Shown here piece after piece: positions 7,044 through 14,012 of a stretch of 19,794 nt of DNA. The notes under the pieces are model-generated. The model did not search any database. It had not been told where the DNA came from and saw nothing but the letters and a program-made list of their open reading frames with translations. Positions within the stretch are counted from its first letter, which is position 1. Each line of letters begins with the position of its first letter. The translations under genes were made by a program, and so were the position numbers. Origin of the DNA: Flavobacterium sp. UBA6135 (GTDB lineage: Bacteria > Bacteroidota > Bacteroidia > Flavobacteriales > Flavobacteriaceae); contig NZ_DIVJ01000037.1 in NCBI RefSeq assembly GCF_002428305.1, positions 105,195-124,988 on the forward strand, written 5' to 3'.

Positions 7044-8495
7044 ATGAAAATCAATCAATCGTTATACGAAAAAGAACTTTCGTTTCAAGCGGACAGAAGA
7101 AGAGCAGGGGTAGAATTTATTAAAATTATAAGCGATTTATGGTATGACAAATCCATTGAAATCGTGCTTTTCCGAAACCAATTAATTGATAAAAATGTTT
7201 CTGAAATTCTAAACCTTCACGAATATGCCGGCGAATTTGTAGGGAAACCTATCTCCGTGTTTGATTCCGTAGAAATTGCCCGAGAAATGCTTTCTCTGGA
7301 CCTACCTCCTTCTAAACTAGACATCGGAAAATTAACGTACGAATACCACTTAGAAGACGACAAATACCACAATACCAAATCTTTCGTAATTGATAAATTA
7401 AAAAAAGCCAAAGACTTCCACATCATCAAACCAAAAGATGTGGTGCTTTATGGTTTTGGTAGAATCGGTCGTTTATTGGCTCGTGAGTTAATGTCTAAAA
7501 CCGGAAAAGGAAGTCAATTGCGGCTTCGTGCTATTGTTACCAGAGACAAAAATGACGCCACTATCTTAGAAAAAAGAGCTTCCTTATTACGCTATGATTC
7601 GGTACATGGTGATTTTCAAGGCTCTGTTACGGCCGATCCCGAAAACAATGCGTTAATTATAAACGGTACTACCGTGCACATGATTTCGGCAAACGGACCG
7701 GAAGATATTGACTACACTAAATACGGAATTGAAGAGGCCTTGGTGATTGACAACACAGGAGCATTCACTACCGAAGAAGCGTTAAAAAGACACTTGGTTT
7801 CAAAAGGAACCGCAAAAGTATTGCTAACAGCTCCCGGAAAAGGAATTCCAAATATTGTATATGGTGTTAACCACAACGAACACAATCCGGAAAATGTTGA
7901 TATTTTCTCTGCGGCATCGTGTACAACCAATGCCATCACACCCATTTTAAAAGCGGTGGAAGATACTTTAGGCGTCGTAAAAGGTCACTTAGAAACCATA
8001 CATGCCTACACTAACGACCAGAATTTGGTGGACAACATGCATAAAAAATACCGCCGTGGTAGAGCCGCTGCGTTGAACATGGTAATCACAGAAACCGGTG
8101 CCGGAAGTGCCGTAGCGAAAGCATTGCCTTCATTAGCCGGGAAATTGACATCCAACGCAATTCGTGTTCCTGTACCTAATGGTTCTCTAGTAGTGTTAAA
8201 CTTAGAAGTTAGTAAAGAAACTTCTGTGGAAGACATCAACAACATCATGAAAAAATACGCCTTAGAAGGTGAATTAGTAGAACAAATTAAATATTCCTTA
8301 AATAACGAATTGGTGTCTTCCGATATCGTAGGTACAAATGCACCCGCTATTTATGACAGCAATGCCACGATCGTTTCAGGTGATGGAAAAAATATCGTAC
8401 TGTATGTATGGTACGACAACGAATTTGGATACAGCCACCAAGTAATTCGATTAGCAAAATACATCGCAAAAGTAAGACGCTACAATTACTATTAA
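7044..8495 (+). CDS. gap: Glyceraldehyde-3-phosphate dehydrogenase, long form
   Basis: A 483-residue cytoplasmic NAD(P)-dependent enzyme of glycolysis or gluconeogenesis. The dehydrogenase core starts near residue 132 with the Rossmann motif VVLYGFGRIGR. The active-site motif SAASCTTN places the catalytic cysteine at residue 293, and the C-terminal WYDNEFGYS motif is present. The first 130 or so residues are an extension absent from the usual 330-340-residue enzyme. Similar long GAPDHs are known in Bacteroidota and in some gammaproteobacteria, often alongside a second, standard-length gap gene. The extension has no recognisable catalytic motif and is rich in charged residues; its role is unclear. 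Monocistronic: own promoter upstream and a clear terminator downstream. The glycolytic or gluconeogenic direction and cofactor preference cannot be decided from sequence alone. Confidence 0.95.
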   Translation: MKINQSLYEKELSFQADRRRAGVEFIKIISDLWYDKSIEIVLFRNQLIDKNVSEILNLHEYAGEFVGKPISVFDSVEIAREMLSLDLPPSKLDIGKLTYEYHLEDDKYHNTKSFVIDKLKKAKDFHIIKPKDVVLYGFGRIGRLLARELMSKTGKGSQLRLRAIVTRDKNDATILEKRASLLRYDSVHGDFQGSVTADPENNALIINGTTVHMISANGPEDIDYTKYGIEEALVIDNTGAFTTEEALKRHLVSKGTAKVLLTAPGKGIPNIVYGVNHNEHNPENVDIFSAASCTTNAITPILKAVEDTLGVVKGHLETIHAYTNDQNLVDNMHKKYRRGRAAALNMVITETGAGSAVAKALPSLAGKLTSNAIRVPVPNGSLVVLNLEVSKETSVEDINNIMKKYALEGELVEQIKYSLNNELVSSDIVGTNAPAIYDSNATIVSGDGKNIVLYVWYDNEFGYSHQVIRLAKYIAKVRRYNYY

Positions 8496-8519
8496 AATAA
8501 CACCTAACGAAACAACCCT

Positions 8520-8555
8520 AAAGCACTTCCTCTCTTCTGATGAAGTGCTTTTTTT
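8520..8555 (+). terminator. Rho-independent terminator of gap
   Basis: Perfect 10-bp stem AAAGCACTTC (8520-8529) with GAAGTGCTTT (8542-8551), a 12-nt loop, then an unbroken T run to 8555. It starts 25 bp after the gap stop codon. Confidence 0.9.
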
Positions 8556-8587
8556 CTCTCAGTATCTCAGCACATTTAAAACCATGA

Positions 8588-8699
8588 AAAAATCAACAAA
8601 CACTAACTGTCTTTAGCTCCCGTATTTCCCTCCGGCCGTAGGCCGGGGTGGTTCTTATTACTTCAAAACCAATCTCTTAAAAATCAACAAACACTAACT
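8588..8699. repeat. 21-bp direct repeat flanking a GC-rich hairpin
   Basis: The 21-mer at 8588-8608 (A-run then TCAACAAACACTAACT) is repeated exactly at 8679-8699. Between the copies lies CCGGCC-GTA-GGCCGG (8632-8646), a perfect 6-bp GC-only stem with a 3-nt loop, striking in this AT-rich gap. No ORF is present. The arrangement resembles a small non-autonomous repeat or the scar of one; function unknown. Confidence 0.6.
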
Positions 8700-8731
8700 A
8701 TCTTAATTCTTTTATCTTAATACCTTAAAAC

Positions 8732-8787
8732 CTCAGCACCTCAGCACCTCAGTACCTCAGTACCTCAGCACCTCAGTCCCTCAACAC
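8732..8787. repeat. 8-bp tandem repeat array, seven copies
   Basis: Seven contiguous octamers: CTCAGCAC, CTCAGCAC, CTCAGTAC, CTCAGTAC, CTCAGCAC, CTCAGTCC, CTCAACAC. It is a simple-sequence repeat without spacers, so it is not CRISPR. It lies upstream of the promoter for the small secreted protein and downstream of the gap terminator. Confidence 0.9.
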
Positions 8788-8814
8788 CTCCCCATTATAT
8801 TTTTATAAAAAGTA

Positions 8815-8845
8815 TTCGTTTATTTCACAAAAAAGTATACTTTTG
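8815..8845 (+). promoter_or_regulatory. Probable promoter of the small secreted-protein gene
   Basis: TTCG (8815-8818), a 19-bp spacer and TACTTTTG (8838-8845), the same -7 octamer as prfC and gap. The -33 box has one mismatch. If used, it gives a leader of about 140 nt before the ATG at 8992, much longer than for the other genes here. Confidence 0.55.
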
Positions 8846-8896
8846 AATTCCCTTATTTCAATCAACCGTTTTTAATGAAGAAGCGTTATACGAACA

Positions 8897-8922
8897 GGAT
8901 TAGTTAATCGTTTAACTAAACC
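8897..8922 (+). promoter_or_regulatory. Stem-loop in the leader of the small secreted-protein gene
   Basis: GGATTAGTTAA (8897-8907) pairs with TTAACTAAACC (8912-8922) with one mismatch around a 4-nt TCGT loop. It could be an RNA structure or a dyad operator site. A ten-codon ORF (8875-8907, MKKRYTNRIS) ends inside the left arm. Too little is visible to name a riboswitch class. Confidence 0.5.
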
Positions 8923-8991
8923 ACGTAGTAGTGCTATGGCTTTACTTTTTTAAAAAACTTAACGGACTAAAAAACACAACAACCATTTTAC

Positions 8992-9369
8992 ATGAAAATA
9001 ATCGGTATCTTTTTGATTTTATGTGCACAGCTTACCTTTGCTCAAACAGAAAAAGCGGAATCGTATAACCACGGGCATAACGGTATTGAACTGGTTTCCC
9101 GATGCCAAAAAGGAAACACCGTTATTGTGAGTACCTACAATGCTAAAATGACCATTCGGGAAGAAATTGCACAAAACATCTTCAAAATGTATGAAGCCAA
9201 CCAACTGGAAAACAACCAATGGTTAACCGTAACCTGCAACCAAGCAAAAGTGTATGGAAAATGTAGCATTCGTACCAAAAACAAACTAACCGCAATCGAC
9301 TTCTATTTTGAAAAAGTATATTGGAATTCCGGTACCACCGAAGTATACGTCAAACCCACAAAACCGTAA
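8992..9369 (+). CDS. Small secreted protein of unknown function
   Basis: A 125-residue protein with a clear signal peptide: Lys2, a hydrophobic core over residues 3-16 and probable cleavage at FA-Q (after residue 17). The mature part of about 108 residues holds three cysteines (Cys38, Cys82, Cys91) and alternating hydrophobic residues that suggest beta strands (for example TVIVSTYNAKMTI and WLTVTCNQAKVYG). It ends in FYFEKVYWNSGTTEVYVKPTKP. It has no lipobox and no T9SS sorting domain, so it is probably periplasmic or released. I do not recognise a family. It stands alone between repeat-rich gaps and its predicted transcript has a long structured leader. Confidence 0.8.
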   Translation: MKIIGIFLILCAQLTFAQTEKAESYNHGHNGIELVSRCQKGNTVIVSTYNAKMTIREEIAQNIFKMYEANQLENNQWLTVTCNQAKVYGKCSIRTKNKLTAIDFYFEKVYWNSGTTEVYVKPTKP

Positions 9370-9377
9370 GTAAAACC

Positions 9378-9855
9378 AAAAAGCGAAGCGTCTTTGCGTC
9401 TTCCCATTTTTGCGTCTTTGCGTCTTTGCGAGAAAAAAAATTAACACTTAAAAAAAAAAGCGAAGCGTCATAAAAAAATCTGCAAAAATCAGCCTTGGCA
9501 AAGCCACCCGCGTCATCCGCGTTACAACCTTCGCGAGAAAACCTTAACATCCTTAATGAAAAAAAAGCGAAGCGTCTTAAAATCTTAATGTTAAAAAGTA
9601 AAAACCAATCAAAAAGCGAAGCGTCTTAAAATCCGCAAAAATCAGCCTTGGCAAAACCACCTGCGTCATCCGCGTTCCAACCTTCGCAAGAAAACCTTAA
9701 CATCCTTAATGAAAAAAAAAGCGAAGCGTCTTAAAATCTTAATGTTAAAAAGTAAAAACCAATCAAAAAGCGAAGCGTCATAAAAAAATCTGCGAAAATC
9801 AGCGTTGGCAAAGCCACCTGCGTCATCCGCGTTCCAACCTTCGCGAGAAAAAAAA
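9378..9855. repeat. 155-bp tandem repeat with 64-bp modules, copies 2-4
   Basis: A unit of 154-156 bp is repeated about 2.6 times, beginning at 9455, 9611 and 9765. Each begins with AAAAAGCGAAGCGTC followed by a 64-bp module (9478-9541, 9631-9694, 9788-9851), and the full units then run through CCTTAACATCCTTAATG to a second AAAAAGCGAAGCGTC (9562, 9716) and AAAAACCAATC. A shorter variant with GCGTCTTTGCGTCTT lies at 9378-9440. The 64-bp module also occurs at 5094-5157. The minus-strand open frames here (for example FSREGCNADDAGGFAKADF) are by-products of the repeat. This occupies nearly all of the 556-bp gap before the aconitase terminator. Confidence 0.9.
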
Positions 9856-9869
9856 TTTAACACTTAAAA

Positions 9870-9906
9870 CAAAAAACAAAAAAACTCCCGAATCACTTCG
9901 GGAGTT
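9870..9906 (-). terminator. Rho-independent terminator of the aconitase gene
   Basis: Read on the minus strand, AACTCCCGAA and TTCGGGAGTT form a perfect 10-bp stem (arms at 9906-9897 and 9892-9883) with a 4-nt GTGA loop, followed by a long T-rich tract. It begins 20 bp after the aconitase stop codon. Confidence 0.92.
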
Positions 9907-9925
9907 ATATACAAAAAAGAAAAAC

Positions 9926-12193
9926 TTAAGCTCTTCCTGCCGCTGCAATCAAATTCAAAGCAGAACCCGCCACAAACCATCCAATCTGACTGTCATTATA
10001 CGAATGATTAGCCACAATAACATCCTTGCTGCCATCCGCATGAACAAACTCTAACGTTAACGGTTTACCCGGTGCAAAATCAACTAAATCCACAAAATTG
10101 ATGGTATCATTCTCTTGAATTTTATCATAATCCGCTTCATTGGCAAAAGTCAACGCCAACATCCCCTGTTTCTTCAAATTGGTTTCGTGAATACGAGCAA
10201 ATGATTTTACCAATACCGCTTTCACTCCCAAGAAACGAGGCTCCATTGCCGCATGCTCTCTTGAAGAACCTTCCCCATAATTGTGGTCTCCCACAACAAT
10301 TGAAGGAACACCCGCCGCTTTATAAGCTCTTTGAACAGCCGGAACCGCATCGTAAGCTCCTGTTAATTGATTTTTAACCGTATTCGTTTTTTGATTAAAA
10401 GCATTTACGGCTCCAATCAACATATTATTCGAAATATTATCCAAATGACCTCGGAAACGCAACCACGGACCAGCCATCGAAATGTGGTCGGTAGTACATT
10501 TTCCAAAAGCTTTGATCAATAATTTAGCACCCGTAATATTTTTACCGTCCCATGGCAAGAAAGGATCTAGTAATTGCAAACGTTCTGAAGTGGGACTTAC
10601 AGCCACTTGCACTTTTGAACCGTCTTCTGCAGGAGCTTGATAACCCGGATCCTCCGCGTCAAACCCTTTGGGTGGTAATTCATTTCCGGTGGGCTCGTCC
10701 AAACGTACTTCCTCACCATTTTCATTAATCAAGGTATCGGTTAACGGATTAAATCCTAAATCGCCCGCAATCGCTAAAGCAGTAACCAATTCAGGTGAAC
10801 CTACAAACGCTAACGTATTCGGATTTCCATCCGCACGTTTTGAAAAGTTACGGTTGAACGAGTGAACAATCGTATTGCGTTCTTCTTTCTCCGCTCCTTC
10901 TCTATCCCACATTCCAATACACGGTCCGCAAGCGTTCGCAAAAACAGTCGCTCCGATTTTATCAAAAGTATCAATAAATCCATCGCGTTCTATCGTATAA
11001 CGTACGGTTTCTGAACCCGGTGTGATCGTGAATTGTGCTTTGGTTTTTAAATTTTTATCAGAAACTTGTTTCGCTAACGAAGCAGCTCTGGCTATATCTT
11101 CATAAGAGGAATTGGTACAAGAACCAATCAAACCTACTTCAATTTTCAATGGCCAATTGTTTTTAATGGCTTCTTCTTTCATTTTCGAAATTGGCGTAGC
11201 CAAATCCGGTGTGAAAGGACCATTCAAATGAGGCTCTAATTCCGATAAGTTAATTTCAATAACTTGATCAAAATACTGCTCCGGATTAGCATATACCTCC
11301 GCATCAGCTGTCAAATAAGAAGCTACTTGATTGGCTGCATCTGCAACATCCGCTCTTCCGGTGGAACGCAAATAACGATCCATCGAAGCATCATAGCCAA
11401 AAGTGGAAGTAGTAGCCCCAATTTCAGCACCCATATTACAAATGGTGCCTTTTCCGGTACACGACATCGCAGTAGCACCTTCACCAAAATATTCAACAAT
11501 AGCTCCGGTCCCTCCTTTTACGGTTAGGATACCGGCTACTTTCAAGATAACATCTTTCGGGGCTGTCCAACCGGATAATTTTCCGGTCAACTTTACACCT
11601 ATTAATTTTGGAAATTTCAATTCCCATGCCATACCCGACATTACATCTACCGCGTCAGCACCACCTACGCCAATGGCCAACATCCCCAATCCACCTGCAT
11701 TTACAGTATGCGAATCGGTTCCAATCATCATTCCGCCCGGAAAAGCATAATTCTCTAATACCACTTGGTGGATAATTCCGGCTCCCGGTTTCCAAAATCC
11801 AATACCGTATTTATCCGATACTGACGATAAGAAATCAAACACCTCATTACTTTGTTGCTTCGCACGTGCCAAATCAGTTTTAGCATCTACTTTTGCTTGA
11901 ATCAAGTGGTCACAATGTACCGTAGTGGGAACAGCAACTTTACTTTTTCCGGCATGCATAAACTGCAACAAAGCCATTTGAGCTGTCGCATCTTGACAGG
12001 CCACACGATCCGGGGCAAAATCAACATAATCTTCACCTCGCTTAAAAGCTTGTGAAGGCGTTCCCTCCCATAAATGGGAATATAAAATTTTCTCAGATAA
12101 GGTAAGTGGACGACCTACTAACTCACGGGCTTTGTCAACACGCTCCGCTAGATTAGCATACACTTTTTGAATCATTTCAATATCAAATGCCAT
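9926..12193 (-). CDS. acn: Aconitate hydratase, mitochondrial type
   Basis: A 755-residue cytoplasmic [4Fe-4S] enzyme that interconverts citrate and isocitrate in the TCA cycle. The cluster ligands are Cys359 (GSCTNSSYED), Cys422 and Cys425 (ANACGPCIGMW). These are one position from Cys358/421/424 of mature mammalian mitochondrial aconitase, with matching overall length, so this is the mitochondrial-type subfamily rather than bacterial AcnA (about 890 aa) or AcnB (about 860 aa). Other family motifs are GTDSHT (158-163), PLTLSEKILY near the N terminus and SSREHAAMEPRFLG in the C-terminal swivelling domain. It has its own promoter and terminator, so it is probably monocistronic. The start ATG at 12193 fits the family N terminus. 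Mitochondrial-type aconitase is usual in Bacteroidota. Confidence 0.96.
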   Translation of the reverse strand: MAFDIEMIQKVYANLAERVDKARELVGRPLTLSEKILYSHLWEGTPSQAFKRGEDYVDFAPDRVACQDATAQMALLQFMHAGKSKVAVPTTVHCDHLIQAKVDAKTDLARAKQQSNEVFDFLSSVSDKYGIGFWKPGAGIIHQVVLENYAFPGGMMIGTDSHTVNAGGLGMLAIGVGGADAVDVMSGMAWELKFPKLIGVKLTGKLSGWTAPKDVILKVAGILTVKGGTGAIVEYFGEGATAMSCTGKGTICNMGAEIGATTSTFGYDASMDRYLRSTGRADVADAANQVASYLTADAEVYANPEQYFDQVIEINLSELEPHLNGPFTPDLATPISKMKEEAIKNNWPLKIEVGLIGSCTNSSYEDIARAASLAKQVSDKNLKTKAQFTITPGSETVRYTIERDGFIDTFDKIGATVFANACGPCIGMWDREGAEKEERNTIVHSFNRNFSKRADGNPNTLAFVGSPELVTALAIAGDLGFNPLTDTLINENGEEVRLDEPTGNELPPKGFDAEDPGYQAPAEDGSKVQVAVSPTSERLQLLDPFLPWDGKNITGAKLLIKAFGKCTTDHISMAGPWLRFRGHLDNISNNMLIGAVNAFNQKTNTVKNQLTGAYDAVPAVQRAYKAAGVPSIVVGDHNYGEGSSREHAAMEPRFLGVKAVLVKSFARIHETNLKKQGMLALTFANEADYDKIQENDTINFVDLVDFAPGKPLTLEFVHADGSKDVIVANHSYNDSQIGWFVAGSALNLIAAAGRA

Positions 12194-12222
12194 AAATTAA
12201 AAAGGTTTATTTGTTTGTGGTG

Positions 12223-12253
12223 CAAAATTACGAAAACGTTAGAACAATAGAAA
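12223..12253 (-). promoter_or_regulatory. Promoter of the aconitase gene
   Basis: On the minus strand TTTC (12253-12250), a 19-bp spacer and TAATTTTG (12230-12223) match the Bacteroidota consensus with one mismatch. Leader of about 25 nt to the ATG. The rest of the gap up to 12478 is AT-rich with no further feature that I can support. Confidence 0.55.
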
Positions 12254-12478
12254 ATTAATAGCCAAATATCTCTTTTGGAAATCATTTTTTATCAAAAACG
12301 ATTTTTATACATAGAATTTTCAATAAATAGCAATTTAACTGTATAATAATGAAAATTTGATAATTTCAAAGCCTAAAAATAACAATCTCATAAAATGGAA
12401 TAGAAAAAAGTGCAGAAAAAAGTGTAGTTAATCCCCACCAGATTGCATAAGTCATGTTGAACCCTCCCGAACCCTGTC

Positions 12479-12499
12479 ATGCTGAACTCGTTTCAGCAT
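12479..12499. repeat. Dispersed palindromic repeat (GCTGAA...TTCAGC hairpin)
   Basis: ATGCTGAA (12479-12486) and TTCAGCAT (12492-12499) form an 8-bp stem with a 5-nt CTCGT loop. The surrounding CCTGTCATGCTGAACTC resembles a widespread intergenic repeat that, when translated, reads HAELVSAS. A truncated copy (GTCATGTTGAACCC) lies just to the left at 12451-12464. On the minus strand it sits 3' of the RCC1 gene and may protect its transcript end; there is no T tract. Confidence 0.65.
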
Positions 12500-12580
12500 C
12501 TTCCATCTCCCATCTCCCATCTCCCATCTCCCATCTTCCATCTCCCAACTCCCATCTTCCATCTTCCATCTTCCATCTTC
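12497..12580. repeat. 7-bp tandem repeat array with G-quadruplex motif
   Basis: Twelve contiguous heptamers of CATCTCC or CATCTTC (one variant CAACTCC), ending 5 bp before the stop codon of the minus-strand RCC1 gene. At 12509-12532 four CCC runs are separated by ATCT three times. The minus strand, and the RNA of the RCC1 gene, therefore carries GGGAGATGGGAGATGGG plus a further GGG run, a canonical G3N4 quadruplex motif. Confidence 0.92.
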
Positions 12581-12585
12581 CATCC

Positions 12586-13965
12586 CTACTCCTTCACCAA
12601 CTTCTGCACCCCAATCACCTTCCCTTCCTGCACCACCTCAACCACATAAACCCCCGCTGACAATAACGACAACGACAAATCCAACGACAACAATCCATTA
12701 GAATACATCGGTGCCATAACCGCCCGACCATGTAAATCATAGACCGAAACGCTTACATTATCCAAACCGCTTTTCAAAGAAAGACGAACAGTGTCTGTAG
12801 CAGGATTCGGTGACAGCACCAATGAAATTTGCTGATAATCACTCACACTCAGCGTACACCCCGCCACAGGCACATATAAGGGTATTGGAGATTCAGTTGT
12901 AGTTCCATTGCCATATTGACCAAACTCATTATATCCCCAAGACCATAGGGAACCGTCTGTTTTTAGCCCAACAGAGTGATATCCTCCTCCGGTAACAGCA
13001 ACCCAGTTCGTATCTATACCGATTTGAACAGGAGCACTTTGATTTGTTGTGTTTCCTATACCAAGCTGACCAAAGTTATTACGACCCCAGACCCAAAGCG
13101 TTCCATCTGATTTAATACCTAGGGAAAATTGAAAACCTGCTGCAATAAACTGCCAAGTATCAGTGCCTACTTGTTGAGGCACATTGGAACTGGAACCGGT
13201 GCCATTCTGACCATAGCCACCCCCTCCCCAGGTCCATAAGGTACCATCGGTTTTTAAGCCCATACCATGAGCAGCACCCACACTGATATACTCCCAATCG
13301 GTAGCCGTACCAATCTGAGTGGGATAGTTAACCACCAATGTGCTCGGGGTAGCCACTAATCTCCCAGAATTATCTCCCCAACCCCATAACGTACCGTTTT
13401 CTTTCAAAGCTAAACTAGCACCGGTGTTGCTACTTTCCACTTGCTTCCAATCAGTAGCTGCCCCAATTTGAATGGGAGATAATTGATTGGCACAACACGT
13501 ACCATTACCCATTTGACCAGAATTATTCTGTCCCCATCCCCATAAGGTACCATTTGTCTGTATAGCTAAAGTGTGAGCCGTACTGGAAACATTTTTCCAC
13601 GTAGTACCGGGATTAATTTGCACTGGAGAATTATATGACGTTGTAGTGCCTACGCCTAATTGCCCTACATTATTACCTCCGGTTCCCCATAAAGAACCAT
13701 TGGTGGCAATAGCAAAAGTAGTATAATATCCAGCATCAAAAGTAGTCCAAGGCTGGTTCAGATTGGCAAACAATACAGGGGTTAAGTGATCCGAATTATT
13801 ACCTGTACCAGACTGTCCATTCGCTCCCCATCCCCAAAACCAAACAGTACCATCACTTTTTTGGGCAATGACATTTCCTTCTCCGCCTCCCACTTTAACA
13901 AAACATTGACCTACTATTGTGAAGGGTGTAATTAATAAAAAAAATAAGGTAATTGTTTTTTTCAT
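12586..13965 (-). CDS. Secreted RCC1-type seven-repeat beta-propeller with T9SS sorting domain
   Basis: A 459-residue protein. Residues 1-20 are a signal peptide. Seven RCC1-like repeats of about 50 residues follow, each built around LWxWGxNxxGQxGxG; their Trp-Gly cores lie near residues 43, 93, 142, 194, 244, 291 and 341. Seven repeats is the number needed to close an RCC1 propeller. The fourth repeat is degenerate (WGDNSGRLVATPS). Residues of about 382-459 are a type A T9SS sorting domain (LSPNPATDTVRLSL ... GVYVVEVVQEGKVIGVQKLVKE), which is cleaved as the protein is exported across the outer membrane and attached or released. The molecular partner is unknown; bacterial secreted RCC1 proteins have no single function. 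It lies 47 bp downstream of the giant T9SS gene, with a hairpin between them, so it may be partly co-transcribed. Confidence 0.92.
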   Translation of the reverse strand: MKKTITLFFLLITPFTIVGQCFVKVGGGEGNVIAQKSDGTVWFWGWGANGQSGTGNNSDHLTPVLFANLNQPWTTFDAGYYTTFAIATNGSLWGTGGNNVGQLGVGTTTSYNSPVQINPGTTWKNVSSTAHTLAIQTNGTLWGWGQNNSGQMGNGTCCANQLSPIQIGAATDWKQVESSNTGASLALKENGTLWGWGDNSGRLVATPSTLVVNYPTQIGTATDWEYISVGAAHGMGLKTDGTLWTWGGGGYGQNGTGSSSNVPQQVGTDTWQFIAAGFQFSLGIKSDGTLWVWGRNNFGQLGIGNTTNQSAPVQIGIDTNWVAVTGGGYHSVGLKTDGSLWSWGYNEFGQYGNGTTTESPIPLYVPVAGCTLSVSDYQQISLVLSPNPATDTVRLSLKSGLDNVSVSVYDLHGRAVMAPMYSNGLLSLDLSLSLLSAGVYVVEVVQEGKVIGVQKLVKE

Positions 13966-13981
13966 AGAAATTATAATTTAA

Positions 13982-14003
13982 AAGGCCGCCTTGCAGCGGC
14001 CTT
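13982..14003 (-). terminator. Hairpin terminator or attenuator between the two T9SS genes
   Basis: AAGGCCGC (13982-13989) and GCGGCCTT (13996-14003) form a perfect GC-rich 8-bp stem with a 6-nt loop, just after the stop of the giant gene. On the minus strand only four T follow, so termination may be incomplete and some readthrough into the RCC1 gene is likely. No separate promoter for the RCC1 gene fits in the 47-bp gap. Confidence 0.7.
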
Positions 14004-14012
14004 AGGTTTAAT

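Noticed and set aside
8732..8787. Octamer array as a CRISPR array
   Set aside because: The repeats are 8 bp long and contiguous with no spacers; there are no cas genes nearby. The same applies to the heptamer array at 12497-12580.
9350..9863. Two minus-strand frames of about 65 codons in the repeat region as genes
   Set aside because: They are nearly identical to each other because they cover copies of the same tandem repeat. They lack signals for expression and their composition follows the repeat.
12454..12660. Plus-strand frame rich in SHLPSP as a proline-rich protein
   Set aside because: It is the translation of the heptamer array and the palindromic repeat, then runs antisense into the RCC1 gene.
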